A stretch of DNA of 64,000 nucleotides from Flavobacterium psychrophilum (GTDB taxonomy: Bacteria > Bacteroidota > Bacteroidia > Flavobacteriales > Flavobacteriaceae), in the NCBI GenBank assembly GCA_001708385.1, contig CP012388.1, positions 744,001 through 808,000 on the forward strand, read 5' to 3'. Under the pieces are notes generated by a model. The model was not told the DNA's origin. It was given only the letters and a program-made list of their open reading frames with translations, and ran no database searches. Every line of letters starts with the position of its first letter. Position 1 is the first letter of the stretch. Positions 6,658-18,700 of the stretch are shown in pieces. Position numbers and translations under genes: made by a program.

Positions 6658-9600
6658 TTATCTCTTCAGTGAGAAATGCGATTTAAATTCTTTGGTTACC
6701 GTTGTGGTGCCATCAAACTCAGGGTAGGTAACGGTGAACCAGTAGTCCGTTGCCGGTACCGGGGTACCGTTTAGTGTTCCGTCCCATCCGCTGCTCTCAA
6801 GGTCCGGGCTTATCTGTTTGATAAGCTTGCCGTAGCGGTCAAAGATATAGATCACCGATCCTGTACCGCTTAAGCCTATGATGTTCCACGTGTCATGGAA
6901 ACCATCACCGTTAGGGGTAAAGAAGTTAGGGTAGTCTACAATGCTTACTCCATTTAAGACCAGCTCCTGGCATGGAAAATCTGTTTTCTCATCCCATACC
7001 GTAACCGTGTGGTAGCCCGGGGATACATTGGTGAATACCGGAGATTCCTGCCTTGGGCCGTTATCCAGCTGGTAGGTGTACTCCCCGTTTCCTTCTATGG
7101 TTACCGTTATGGTCTGGTTATCGCTAAAGTAGTTGGTTACATAGTACCCCTGGCCTATTGCTGATGCCTGCCCTGATTCGATTACCGTAAAGCCTGCCGA
7201 TTCATCCGACACACATTCCAGTGGCGCAGGGCCCGTTACTACTACGGTGTATACGCCGCCTGTTTTGGCGATGTAGCTTCCTGAGTCATCACTATCGGTT
7301 AGCAGTACCCCGTCTTTGTACCAAAGATAGGTGTGCCCGTTTGGTACTACACCACTGTTAAGTTCCAGCTCGCCTTCGCTTGCCCCCCATTCGATACATA
7401 CTGTATCGCTGCCATCTGCTGTGGTGATAACAGGCTCTGCCCTGCGCTCTACCCTTAGGGTTACCGTAGTGGTGGCACTGCATGGAGTGTCCTGTACCGT
7501 ATCGCTGTTGGTTACTACGATCCAGATCACCTGGCTCTCCGGAGTCTGGTTGGTATAGTTTTCAGGGTCTTGTATCGGTTGCGGTGCAGGTACTGTAGAC
7601 GGGTCAATATCGTAATAGCTTACAAGGAACACAGCCGGGTCCTGAGCGCCAAGTACTTCAGGTGCAAGTAGGGTTAAATCCCATCCTGAGGCCCTGCCGT
7701 CATTCTGGTCGTCGGTATCACATACCGCCGCAGGGTCTGCCACAGGGTTGGCTACTGCCTGCTGCTCTACGATAAGCTCAAGCTCTTTTACGATCCTGCA
7801 CCCTGTGTCGTTGTTCACTACTTCTATGTATACCGTTGCACTGCCTGTTACTACATACCCTGTTATTGGCGTGGCACGTGTGGTAAGGGCTGCATCGCTA
7901 AAGTAGCCTATAGTGTAAATGGTACCTGTATTACCGCCAAGGGCTGTCTCTACATACTCCTTCAGGTTAAAGGCTGTCGGGGATGCAGGGGTGTCGTTAC
8001 AGATACCATAGTCGGCAAGGTCGGCTATCGGTGGCAGTGGGTTCACTATTAGTTCAAGCTCCACTATCTGGAAGCACCTCAAATCAGATGGGTTATTGGT
8101 ATTGGCCTCAACCCTTACCCATACACTGCCACTGGCACTGTTGTGGCTGGTTGGGTCAGGTATCGCATTGGTGCCTGCCTGGGCATCCTCTTCTGTGGTA
8201 TAATAGCTGAACAGGTAGTTAGTACCGTTGTTGCGGATATCATCCTGTGCAAGGGTCAGGTCAAAGGGCTCACTGCCTACCTCTGTAGTATCCTGGTCGC
8301 ATACCTCAAGTGGGGCTGGGTTAAAGTTGGGTACAGGTAGCGGAAGCACCCTTATGGTTAGGGTGGTATAGCTAACACACCCTTGGGTGGTGGTTACCCT
8401 TACCCAGATCGTTCTTGGGTTTTGGGCTGCTCCATTGCTGTCTGTATTTACATACGCCTTAGGGTCAGCGATTGCCACGGCGGTGCTGTCTGTTTTTGGG
8501 TCGGTGGTAAAGTAGTCTACAACGTAGTCCATGCCTACCCCATCAGGGCCCAGTATCTCATCGTCTTTTTGTGTAAGGTTAAACTCCGCAATACCGTCAT
8601 TTGGCAATGCCTCGTTACATACGGCAAGGGGTGTTGGGGTTACCAACTGGTGTGGCTTGTTGATATGGATGGTGAAGCTCGTAAGGCTATAGCAGCCTGC
8701 GGTATTCTCTACCCTTACCCAGATCACCTGCCCATCCCTGGCAATATGCCTTGCAGGGCTGGCAATACCGTTACTACCGGCATCGGAATCAGCCTGTGAC
8801 AGGTAATAGGTGATGGTTACTTCCACAGGGGCTACTGCTTCTTTTATCTGTGTTTCATATACTGTAAGGTCTGTCCTTAGCGCCCCGTCCTGCCCATTGT
8901 TGTCGGTATCATCACAAAGGGTGATATCCTGTAGCTTTGGTGCCTGCGGTGCAGGGGTTACTATAAGGGTAACCGGGAATGGCGTGGTGTTAAAGCAGCC
9001 TGTGGTACCACTCACTGCCCTTACCCAAAGGGTTTGTGTGCCCGGGTGGTCATTCCTGTAGTCGGTCGTATTACCGATCGGGTTGGCCCCCGATAGTGCT
9101 TCTTCCGCCGTTAGGTGGAAGGTAATCACAAGGCTTGCATCACCATTGGCAAGGCCCTCTTTTAAGGCTTCAAGGTTAAACTCACCGATACCGTTGCCAT
9201 CGGTATCACATACCGTTAGCTCATCCTGTGAGGGAAGGGTAAGTACCGGCTGCGGCTCTACCCTGATATCAAGGTAGCCAAGCCTGAAGCAGCCTGTAGT
9301 GGTTACCGTAAAGCGCACATAAAGGCTCTGTACCTGGCTAGTGTTCTCATACGCCTGTGCCTGTTGGTCGGTAAGGGCATTGGTGTTCCCTTGCGCATCG
9401 GCAAGGGTGGTATGGAAGCTTACCTTTACTCCGTTAAGGTTTTCATCGGTGATGAATTTATCTATGGTAGTGGTAAGGTCAAAGGTCTCTTTGTTGGCCG
9501 GCAGTGTGGTATCACACAGCGAGTAGCTGTACTCATTGGTGATAAGCACCGGAAGGGCATTCACCACCAGGCGTACCGGTACGATATAGAAACAGCCTGT

Positions 9601-12600
9601 GGCTGTATTGGTTACCCTGGCATATACCGTGGCACTTGCCGATGGGTAGTTGCCCGGTGTACCGATAAGCCCGGCCGGTGTAGCTGCAGCGTCGGTGTAA
9701 TAGTCTACTGTGTACTGCGCAGGGTCTAAGCCTGCAAGTATCTCAGCACTCTGGCTGTTCAGGTTAAAATGGGCTATGCCATCACTATCGCTGGTACCGT
9801 CATCACACAGCGCATAAGGCTGCGCAGGGCTGTGGGCATCAGGCCTTGGGTTTACAATCAGCACAAGGGTTACCGTATCATAGCAGTCCGTAAGGTCCGA
9901 CTGTACCCTTAGGTACAGGGTCTGGGTACCTGCTACGATATTGTCATAAGCCCCGGGCGACGGTATCGCATTTACATTTAGGTCGGCATCGCTCTGGGTC
10001 TCAAAGGCACTTACCGTTACATCGGCAATAGCAGCCTCAATAGCCTGCATTGTAGGTACAAGGTTAAACCTTGCAAAGCCGTCGTTGTTGTCATCACACT
10101 CTGCAATGGGCGCAGGGGTGGTCGCAATTGGTGCAGGGATGACATTTAGTTCCACACGGGCTACCCTTACGCAGTTCGTGGTAGGGTTAATTACCCTGGC
10201 CCAGATATCGGCATCGCCCGAAAGGTAGGTTGGGCCCGGTTCAAAATCAGCGCCACCGGCCAGTGCCTGGGCCTGGGTCTGGTAGAAATACACTACATAG
10301 CTCGCGGAGCCTGCCGTTACCGCTGTTGCAATTTCATCAAGGTCAAAATCAGCCTCGCCAGGCAGTTCTTCACACTCGGTAGCAATAAAGTCTGCAGGGT
10401 CGGTGCTTAATACCGGTAGCGGGTTTACTAAAATGGTAAATGAAGATACACTGCGGCAGCCAAAGGTTGTTGCTACCCCTACCCAGATTGTCTGCTGGTT
10501 AGGGGTTGCATTTGGATAGGTCTGCGGTGTTGTTATCGGGCTGGTATTGTTTTGTGCGTCTGCCTGGGTAAGGTAATACTGAACCGTAAGGCTCGCATCC
10601 CCGCCCCTTGCGGCATCGTCATTCAAGGTTAAGTCAAATTCTTCTATACCGTCCGGTGAATTGTTGTCATCACACAGGGTAAGCTGGCTTACAACCGGTA
10701 CTGCCGGGCGTGGATGTACTATCAGTGTCAGCGGTACTATGCTGCGGCAGCCTGTTGTGGTGCCTTCCTGTACTACACCTGCATATACCACTGTCGAGTT
10801 GCTGTAATGGCTCGATGGGTCCGGGATGGCATTTACATTTAGCTGTGCATCACTCAATGTTGGGTACCATGTAATGGTTAATCCCGACTGACCGTTTAGC
10901 ACTTCAGCATTTCTTTGGGTCAGATCAAAAGTGGCAAAACCTGCATTGTCAACTTCGCATGCTTCTAACGCGGTAGGCTCAACTATGGTCGGGGCGGTAA
11001 CCGTCATCAAGGTAAGCGTTGTGTAACCTACACAAACAGAACCCTGAGCTGATTCAACTCTTACATACACCAACTGATTATTAGAAATACTCTGATATGG
11101 AGAAGTTAAAGCATTTATATCCTGCTGTGCTTCAACTTCAGTTAAATGATATGTAATAGTATACGTTGAATTTCCTCCGGAAATAACCGGATTATTGCTT
11201 TCTAAATCAAAAATTCCCAATCCTGCTGCACACTGGCGCATAGACTGTGGATTTGTTATTTGTGGCGGAGAGTTTACAACTATTGTACCTGTTGCCGTTA
11301 AAGGTTTGGAACAAAAAGGATCTGTACTGTTTGTTACGCTTACAAGAGAATAGTTTGTGTTTGCAGTAAGCCCTAAAATGCTAATTGTACTTTCCCCCGA
11401 CGCATTAAGCACAGTACTTTGAGTACCGGTTATCCCCTGAACAGTATACTCTACAGTAGCATTGGGTGGTCCTGTAAAAGTAAATATACCTGTCCCTGTT
11501 CCGCAAAGTGGAGAGTTTGTTGTAACTGTTACATCGCCAACCTGTGAAATAGTAACGGTGACACTATCACTTAGCGTCTGACTGCATATAACCTCATTAT
11601 TAGAATTGGTTATATTGACGTCTACTAATGCATAGGTGGTAGTTGCTGTTATAACCTGATTGAGCGCGAAAGATCCTGACGCATCAAGTACTGCGGCCTG
11701 AGCAGGTCCTCCGTTAATTGTATAATGAAAGTTTGCATTTGGCGTTCCTGTAAAAGTTATTGTTGTATTATCTCCTTCGCAAATAGCAGGAGGCGCACTA
11801 ATATCTACATCCGGTACAGGATAAACCCTCAGTAAAAAATCGGTAGTGGTAAAACATCCGGTAGTATTATTTGTAACTCTGGCGTAAATCTGTTGCGGAT
11901 TAACAGTATTCGATATAATATCACTTAAAGGAGATATGTTATCTACCGCATTAGCCAATGTCGAGAAAAAATTTATTGTATTTCCAGTCGTATCTGCATT
12001 AATTTGAGACCTTAAAGATCCTAAATCAAAAATTCCGATATTCGGTGCAGTACTACACGTTCTTACTTCTTCAATATTATTTGCTAACGGCGGCTCCTCA
12101 AATGCACCTGTACCTGCCATTGCAGAACCGATCCACTCTAAAGTGAAGCCTCCTTCACCTTCCGGCCTATCTATAGCTATATAATACGATTGTCCCGGCG
12201 AAACGGTTAACCACCTCACATATCCCGTTCCAAGACCACCCGGGCCACCCTGTGTAGCCAGTGTAGAGCCATTCATACCGGTATGATTGCTATTTAAATT
12301 TGCTGCATCCGGGTTGGTTGTAGAACAACGCAAGGCACTACCTAAAGAACCACAAGATGCATTAGGCCCAAAAACCCAAAAGTCGTAGTCCACAGAAGTA
12401 CTGGGATCATCCGGTATCAGGTTAAAACCTAATGTTCCGGCCTGTACAATATTAATCTTAAGCCATAAAGAATTATGCTCAAGTCCTCCGCATGACGACA
12501 CTTCCTGTACATCTCCTATACCTTGGGCATTAGAAGAAAAGGCACCGTTTCCACACACCGTGATTGCATTTACACAATCGTTTGGCTCATTTTGTGCAAT

Positions 12601-12651
12601 AACCTTGCAGCAAAGCAACAATAATAACCCAAGAGAAAAAATCTTTTTCAT
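6658..12651 (-). CDS. giant repetitive secreted protein with T9SS type B sorting domain
   Basis: The protein of about 1997 residues starts with a signal peptide (MKKIFSLGLLLLLCCKVIAQ). An N-terminal region rich in Cys and Gly follows (to about 190), then Ig-like modules. About 14 tandem modules of 80-95 residues come next, each with a Cys-Asp-rich start followed by F-D/N-L, a middle V-x-Y-Y-x-T or similar strand, and an end like QTIWVRV, then T-G-C. The last 85 residues are the gliding-motility-associated type B C-terminal domain (FFTPNGDGFHDTW, IFDRYGKLI, GWDG), which directs export by the type 9 system. It probably serves as a surface adhesin or SprB-like glider. ATGs at 12660 and 12651 are both possible. 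The repeat part is much richer in G+C than the N-terminal third. Confidence 0.9.
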   Translation of the reverse strand: MKKIFSLGLLLLLCCKVIAQNEPNDCVNAITVCGNGAFSSNAQGIGDVQEVSSCGGLEHNSLWLKINIVQAGTLGFNLIPDDPSTSVDYDFWVFGPNASCGSLGSALRCSTTNPDAANLNSNHTGMNGSTLATQGGPGGLGTGYVRWLTVSPGQSYYIAIDRPEGEGGFTLEWIGSAMAGTGAFEEPPLANNIEEVRTCSTAPNIGIFDLGSLRSQINADTTGNTINFFSTLANAVDNISPLSDIISNTVNPQQIYARVTNNTTGCFTTTDFLLRVYPVPDVDISAPPAICEGDNTTITFTGTPNANFHYTINGGPAQAAVLDASGSFALNQVITATTTYALVDVNITNSNNEVICSQTLSDSVTVTISQVGDVTVTTNSPLCGTGTGIFTFTGPPNATVEYTVQGITGTQSTVLNASGESTISILGLTANTNYSLVSVTNSTDPFCSKPLTATGTIVVNSPPQITNPQSMRQCAAGLGIFDLESNNPVISGGNSTYTITYHLTEVEAQQDINALTSPYQSISNNQLVYVRVESAQGSVCVGYTTLTLMTVTAPTIVEPTALEACEVDNAGFATFDLTQRNAEVLNGQSGLTITWYPTLSDAQLNVNAIPDPSSHYSNSTVVYAGVVQEGTTTGCRSIVPLTLIVHPRPAVPVVSQLTLCDDNNSPDGIEEFDLTLNDDAARGGDASLTVQYYLTQADAQNNTSPITTPQTYPNATPNQQTIWVGVATTFGCRSVSSFTILVNPLPVLSTDPADFIATECEELPGEADFDLDEIATAVTAGSASYVVYFYQTQAQALAGGADFEPGPTYLSGDADIWARVINPTTNCVRVARVELNVIPAPIATTPAPIAECDDNNDGFARFNLVPTMQAIEAAIADVTVSAFETQSDADLNVNAIPSPGAYDNIVAGTQTLYLRVQSDLTDCYDTVTLVLIVNPRPDAHSPAQPYALCDDGTSDSDGIAHFNLNSQSAEILAGLDPAQYTVDYYTDAAATPAGLIGTPGNYPSASATVYARVTNTATGCFYIVPVRLVVNALPVLITNEYSYSLCDTTLPANKETFDLTTTIDKFITDENLNGVKVSFHTTLADAQGNTNALTDQQAQAYENTSQVQSLYVRFTVTTTGCFRLGYLDIRVEPQPVLTLPSQDELTVCDTDGNGIGEFNLEALKEGLANGDASLVITFHLTAEEALSGANPIGNTTDYRNDHPGTQTLWVRAVSGTTGCFNTTPFPVTLIVTPAPQAPKLQDITLCDDTDNNGQDGALRTDLTVYETQIKEAVAPVEVTITYYLSQADSDAGSNGIASPARHIARDGQVIWVRVENTAGCYSLTSFTIHINKPHQLVTPTPLAVCNEALPNDGIAEFNLTQKDDEILGPDGVGMDYVVDYFTTDPKTDSTAVAIADPKAYVNTDSNGAAQNPRTIWVRVTTTQGCVSYTTLTIRVLPLPVPNFNPAPLEVCDQDTTEVGSEPFDLTLAQDDIRNNGTNYLFSYYTTEEDAQAGTNAIPDPTSHNSASGSVWVRVEANTNNPSDLRCFQIVELELIVNPLPPIADLADYGICNDTPASPTAFNLKEYVETALGGNTGTIYTIGYFSDAALTTRATPITGYVVTGSATVYIEVVNNDTGCRIVKELELIVEQQAVANPVADPAAVCDTDDQNDGRASGWDLTLLAPEVLGAQDPAVFLVSYYDIDPSTVPAPQPIQDPENYTNQTPESQVIWIVVTNSDTVQDTPCSATTTVTLRVERRAEPVITTADGSDTVCIEWGASEGELELNSGVVPNGHTYLWYKDGVLLTDSDDSGSYIAKTGGVYTVVVTGPAPLECVSDESAGFTVIESGQASAIGQGYYVTNYFSDNQTITVTIEGNGEYTYQLDNGPRQESPVFTNVSPGYHTVTVWDEKTDFPCQELVLNGVSIVDYPNFFTPNGDGFHDTWNIIGLSGTGSVIYIFDRYGKLIKQISPDLESSGWDGTLNGTPVPATDYWFTVTYPEFDGTTTVTKEFKSHFSLKR

Positions 12652-12672
12652 TAGCATCATTTTAAAACGAGA

Positions 12673-12704
12673 AAAATAGGCAGCCCATTGCGGCTACCTA
12701 TTTT
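12673..12704 (-). terminator. terminator of the 2270-residue protein gene
   Basis: On the minus strand AAAATAGG-T-AGCC and GGCT-G-CCTATTTT form a 12-bp stem with one mismatch and a 6-base loop, followed by T-rich sequence. It lies only about 20 bases before the next gene's start, so the adhesin gene below would depend on partial readthrough or a promoter inside this gap. Confidence 0.75.
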
Positions 12705-12779
12705 GAATAGTAATTTATTTTTGGCAGGCCAGCCCGCCATGAAGCGGACAGACCAACCAATCAAGCAGTTAACCTAACA

Positions 12780-15700
12780 TTACTTGTTTATATATATCCA
12801 GCCTGTTACATTGGTACTATCACTTTTTGTGATAATGTAAAAATATGTACCATCAGGAAGTTCATTGTTATTATTATCCTGCCCGTGCCAGTTGTTTGTA
12901 TAGTTAGCACCATGGCTGTATACTTTTTTACCGTAACGGTTAAATATGGTTATATCTTTAATTGAATATCCCGATAAATCCAGCGTATCGTTAAAGCCAT
13001 CGCCGTTTGGCGAAATTCCGCGAGGAATATCACACATAAGGTTAGTAACAGTATATTCAATTTCATTAGAACAATCACCCGATGTTACAGTTACTGTAAA
13101 TTTAAGCGGCAATGCAGTACTATTGTTGTCTGCAAAATATTGTGTCGCATTAAAATCTACGTTGCTACCTACAGTTGTACCAGCTTCATTTCTCCAAACG
13201 TAATCAACCGTTGCCGAATCGAAAGAATCATCAAGCGGATCTACAGTAAGCCAAACATCATTTTCCCTGCATTCCTGAGTAATCAGTCCATCAAGACCTT
13301 CTGCAATAAATACAGTAAAGCTATGTGAACCACCTGTATTACAAACAGAAGCATCGCCTTCTACAGTATAGGTTATTTCATATGAGCCAGGAACACTAGC
13401 TTCAACATTAATTTCTCCTGTTGCTGCATCTATAGCCAAACCATTTGTTGAGCTAAACACACCTCCTGTATAAAAATCTGTAGCCAGTTGCGGAAGCGCA
13501 TTTTCTGATCCCTCACAATATGAAGTTTCATACGTAAACGCTACAATAGGAACAATCTTATCTGTTACTATAACATCTATCTGAGCTCTTACCCCCTCAC
13601 AGCCATCTGCATTAACATAAGCTACATAGTATGAAGTCGTACCAACATTAGATGTTGCTGGTGTTGGAGCAGTTGTTTCTGCTGTGCCACCTGTTGCCTG
13701 AGTATACCATGCCAGAGTGTAACCGTCTGTAGCAGGAGCCGTTAACTGAGCAGCTGTAGTGTCAAGACAGTATTCAACCGGTGTAACAACTGCAGGTGTC
13801 TCATCTACTGCTTCTTTGGTAACCACAACACTAAACTCGCAGTAACGTGTTTTCCAGTAGAACTTGTACTCTCCCGATTTTGTAAAATCTGTAACAGTAG
13901 TTGTTATACTACCCGGCGTAGTTATTACCACATCGGCAGGATTGTTCTCGTCTGCTGACCAAACGCCCACCCCATCTGCTTCAAGAGTAGTAGAAAGTTC
14001 TGTACAGCTTAAGGTGTGCGCGGTCGTAATTATTTCGTTTTTAGCTATAATGCTTACCGCATCAAGCATATTACCAATTGCATTGTCTTTGGATCTGAAA
14101 ATAAAGCGGGTAACATTTTGCCCTGCAGGAACATTGTATGTGCCTTCATAGTGACTCCATGTCATTAAACCTACGTGTTCTTCTAATAATACAAACGGAC
14201 CAGTAGGCGGACCCGCATACAATTGTACCGAGTTGTCCTGCGCTCTTGATAAGTGAGCAAAGCTATAAGCAAACTTCGTGATCTCAGAGCTGTCAAGATC
14301 CTGGAACATACCTTTAATATTTACAAGATCGTTAGGATCCGGTAGTGGCTGCTCTGTGTCAGGACTCATTAACTGAATCATCTGTCCACCCTCATATGTT
14401 GTAAATCCGTCAACGCCTAAACCGTTTTGAATATATAGCGTTTCGTATAATGACGGAGCATCACTTTCTAACAGGTTATTTCTCCATCCGGGCACTATGT
14501 TCTGAGAATAGAAATTACCTAATCCGCCTGCACCGGCACGTGGGCTTTCAAAACCACCGTTAACAATATCCAGTTTACAAGCATCAAGAGGTGTTTTAAC
14601 GCAAACATCAAATGTGCTTAAGTTTGGTTTTGTATCACTTAGGGTTAATCTTACTTTATAAGTAGCGCCAACTTCAAGTTCTGTACTGTAAGCAGCAACA
14701 ATTACGTTGTTGTATGTACATGCCATTTCCTGTAAAGTTGTACCAACAACTTTGTATAATGTAAGTGTAATTTTTGGTTCAGTTACGTCTGCACTGTTAC
14801 CTGCTTCATACTGATGTTTTGCTGAGAAATTACCCAGTTCAACAATGTGTACTTTTGATGCTGCAACAAATTCAAACCAAACATCTCCTGCATTTGCTCC
14901 TGTACATGACATTGGTTCTGCCGAAACAGTAGCACCCATAAAACTTGCCATTGTAGCAGACTGCTCGCAAACATCACCTGCATTTACAGGCACTGTAATT
15001 GCTTTTGAAGCATCGTCATTACGTACAAACCTGTACGGACCAGACCAGAAACTTGTATCTCCTGATCCACAAAGTGCCCTTACAAAGAATTCATAGCTCC
15101 CTGATTGTAAGTTAGCAAAGTCAGAACCCTGAGGTGTATATGAATTTGTTGTTACAACTGTACCGGATTGTGGTAATGTATTATTAGCCACAGGCTGAAC
15201 AGCAACTTCCCATTGTGTTTCTGTACCACCTGCTGTCCATGAAAGAACCGAAGTTCCACTAACTGCTAAGTCGGTAGGCTGAGGACAGCTGATAGCACCG
15301 CATATTGAAACTGTTTTAAATATAGTAGTTCTTGGTGTTATGTCTCCTAAATCGCCTGTCCAAACTATGTTTCCTTCACTGTCTTTTACAGTTACAGTCG
15401 ATCCCGGATACTGACCCGGCGCTGTTCCCACAGAATCCCAGAATAATGAGAATTCAACTCCTGTACATAACAGTAGAGGATAATCTATAGGTTCAGGTGT
15501 TTCATTCCATGCACTTGTTGGAAATTCCATTGTCTGAAGTAAAACGCCATTTTGCATAACGTTAATTCCTCCACCTACACCACCATTAAATGCACTGTTT
15601 AAAGTAATGGTATAGTCACAAAGGTTTTCAAAACTACACATAGTAGTAAATTCAAGCGGGCCTATCCACTCGCTATCCGTATCGCCACATGCAGCTCTTA

Positions 15701-18700
15701 CGTAGTACTCATATTTTTGAGCAGGTATTAAACCTTCGATAGTGTAAGGATTAGTAGATACCGAATGGCGGTATTGGTCATCACCATCTCCAACAGGAGC
15801 GGCTAGTTCAGCCGGCTGTACATAAACGTCCCAAGCTGTTTCAGTTCCGTTAGCATCCCACGAAAGTTTAGTTGTTGTATCTGCAATTTCACTTACAGAA
15901 AGATTTGAAGGTATAGGACAAGCAGGAATATCTTCTATAATTACTTTGTCTATAAGCAAAATCTGCCCTCTATATCCTTCCCAATGCGGATCTTTTGTAG
16001 GTATATGCCATGCAATGTTAATATCGCCTGTAACACCAGCCGGAATATTGATTACTTTCTCTTTCCACTCTACGTTGTTTAGTGGTGCATCATCATAAAA
16101 ATCTGCCGAATAAAGTAATGTTGTAAACGCAGCCGTATCAATACCTGTTGTTGATAACCTTACATCAAGATCTTCATGAAAATTAGAATTATTTACCCTA
16201 TAATAATAACGTAGGCGCTGACCTGCTGTTACAGTAATTGTTGGAGAAATAAGCCAATCGTTATTAGCACCGTTAGAGCCTGTAAACATACCTGCTGCCT
16301 GGTTGCCTTCGTAAGTATCAATAGTCGTATTCATATTCCAGGCAAACGAATCAGAGTTTCCGTTAAGAACCCTCCAACATGCTTCTGAAGAAGAATCGGT
16401 ATTAAACGTTTCTGTGAACGGCGCAGTAAATGCCTCACATAATGTTATAAATGTAAACGGCCCTACCCATGCACTTTGTTCAGTTGCACTACAATATGCC
16501 CTTAAATAGTATTCATATGTCGTGTTAGGCAATAATGATGCAGCCGGATAAGCTGTATTGTTAGTTGTTAGTTCTCCGGCAGTTGTAGGAACTCCTGTTC
16601 CTGCAGGCTGAACTTTAATTTCCCACTGTGTTTCCTGATATCCTTTTGACCATGACAGTTTAGCTGTATTTTTTGCGATCTCAAAAGCTGTCAACTCTGA
16701 CGGATTTGGACAAGCAGGTGCTTCCTCTATGCGTACATTATCAATGTTAAGTATAGAAGTGCCTTCTGCAGTAGAAAATGTTGGTGGTACTCTGAAAGCA
16801 ATATACACAGGGCCATTAGCCGTAATGTAAACTGATTTTTCAAGATACTCAATATTGGTAAAGTTCATTAATGGCATTACCACACTAAAACTTTCAGGAT
16901 TAGTATCTGTAGTAGACATTAAAACTTCAACACCAAATCTTGGATTAGGGTAAAAAATTGAGAATGCCGCTTTATAATCAAATTTGATTGCTTTTGTTCC
17001 CGTTACATTGATAGCCGGAGATATTAACCAATCATCATACGACGGGGTACCCCAGAACCTGTTACCCTGAATTGATGCTTGTGTAGCTGCTATCTGCCAT
17101 GCAGTACCATCTTCATTTGCATCGTTTGTTGTCCAGCACGATTTGTGTGTGTTTGGGTCGTTATCGTTAAAGCTTTCATAGAAAGGTACATCAAACACAC
17201 TACAAAGGGTTGTAAAGTAATACGGCCCTACCCAGTTACTTTGTTGTGTAGACGAGCAGTATGCCCTTACATAATATTCGTATTGCGTTGCATGTGTAAG
17301 ATTAGTCGCTGCGTAAGTGTTGTCGCTAATAAGAATACCTGCACCTGTAGGTACACCTGTATCTTTTGGCTGAACTACAATTTGCCATTGTCCTTCTACA
17401 TCGCCTGTTTCCCATGTAAGGTTAGCGGTATCGGTTGTGATAGTACCGGCAGAAAGTGCTACAGGATCCGGACATGCCGGTTTATCTTCAACAACAATAT
17501 CGTCGAGAATTAAACTGTATGTAGTTTCATCTGCTCCCGGATCTACATACCAAGCAATATTTACATTACCGGTAATGTTAGTAGGTATGTTAACTATTTT
17601 TTCTACCACTTCATAGTCAGTATCCTGGCTAATGGTTGGCATTATTACGGTTGTAAAATTACCTGCTCCAATACCAGTTGTAGATAGAACAACCGAAAAA
17701 CGGGCTACACCTCCTGAAGTCTGGTATTTAAATCTCAGTCTTTTTGGTGTCGTTCCTAAGTCTATGTTTGGAGAAACAACCATATCGTTGTTATTTCCCT
17801 GATTGTTACCTGTAGATATCATAAAATTCTCCCATGAATGTCTCCACGTCAGGTCGTCTCCATTAATATCTAAAACTGTCCAACACGCCGTGGGCGTAGT
17901 TTCCGTAGCACCGTCAAATGGCTCTATATACGGTGTGCTAAAAGGAGTACACTGTGTTGTAAATTTGTATGGAACACTCCAGCTTCCCGGAACACCGCCA
18001 CATACAGATCGTACATAAAAATCGTAAGCTGTACCAGCTGTTAATCCTGTGTTTATTAAATTGTCTGTGTTAGTATTGGTTGAAGTACCTGTTGCAGGAG
18101 CCGGAGACCCTGACGGTACAACTGCATACTCCCATGAAGCTGCAATCGCTAAAGGATTGTTCCATGAAAAAGTTACACTATTCTGAAGTAAGTTCTTGTA
18201 TGTAATTACATTTGGAGTAGGACAAGTTGAAAAGTTCAATTCAAAATTGAAACAGATGCTAGTTCCTGAATCAAAAAGTGAAGATATCACAATGATGTAG
18301 TTATGACCCGCCTCAACACTTAAATTTGAAATATATTTAGGTACATCTGCCGTTGTGGTATTTAAACCAGCCAAACAGTTAACACCTACCGATGCGCAGT
18401 CTTCGTAGACAAAAACACCAGTGTAAGCATTTCCAAAACATCCTGACCCCTGCGAATACGGAAGAGCCAATTGTTTGATATTTATAACACCGTTTTGAGT
18501 TGGCGTATACGAAAAGAAAGCCTTATCGCCATTCAGATAATTATCTGTTATGTTAGATGGCAAACAGTTACTACCCTGAGTAGTGTATGTTACTGCGGGA
18601 TTTTGAAATAAGTCTAAGTTTGATGCATAGACATAAGGTGTATTTGTTACCGGAATAACAATTGGTGTTTCACAAGAAGTTCCAATAGCGGGGGTGCTGA

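Noticed and set aside
8383..8799. 138-codon plus-strand open frame within the adhesin gene
   Set aside because: It is the complement of the high-GC repeats and has no domain pattern; the opposite strand encodes clear repeat modules.
6900..10950. Periodic repeats resembling a CRISPR or satellite array
   Set aside because: The period is about 250-280 bases and follows protein modules, with no short identical repeat and spacer structure.
17079..17513. 144-codon plus-strand open frame
   Set aside because: Its Cys- and Val-rich product is the mirror of the Fn3 and anchor-J coding sequence on the minus strand.
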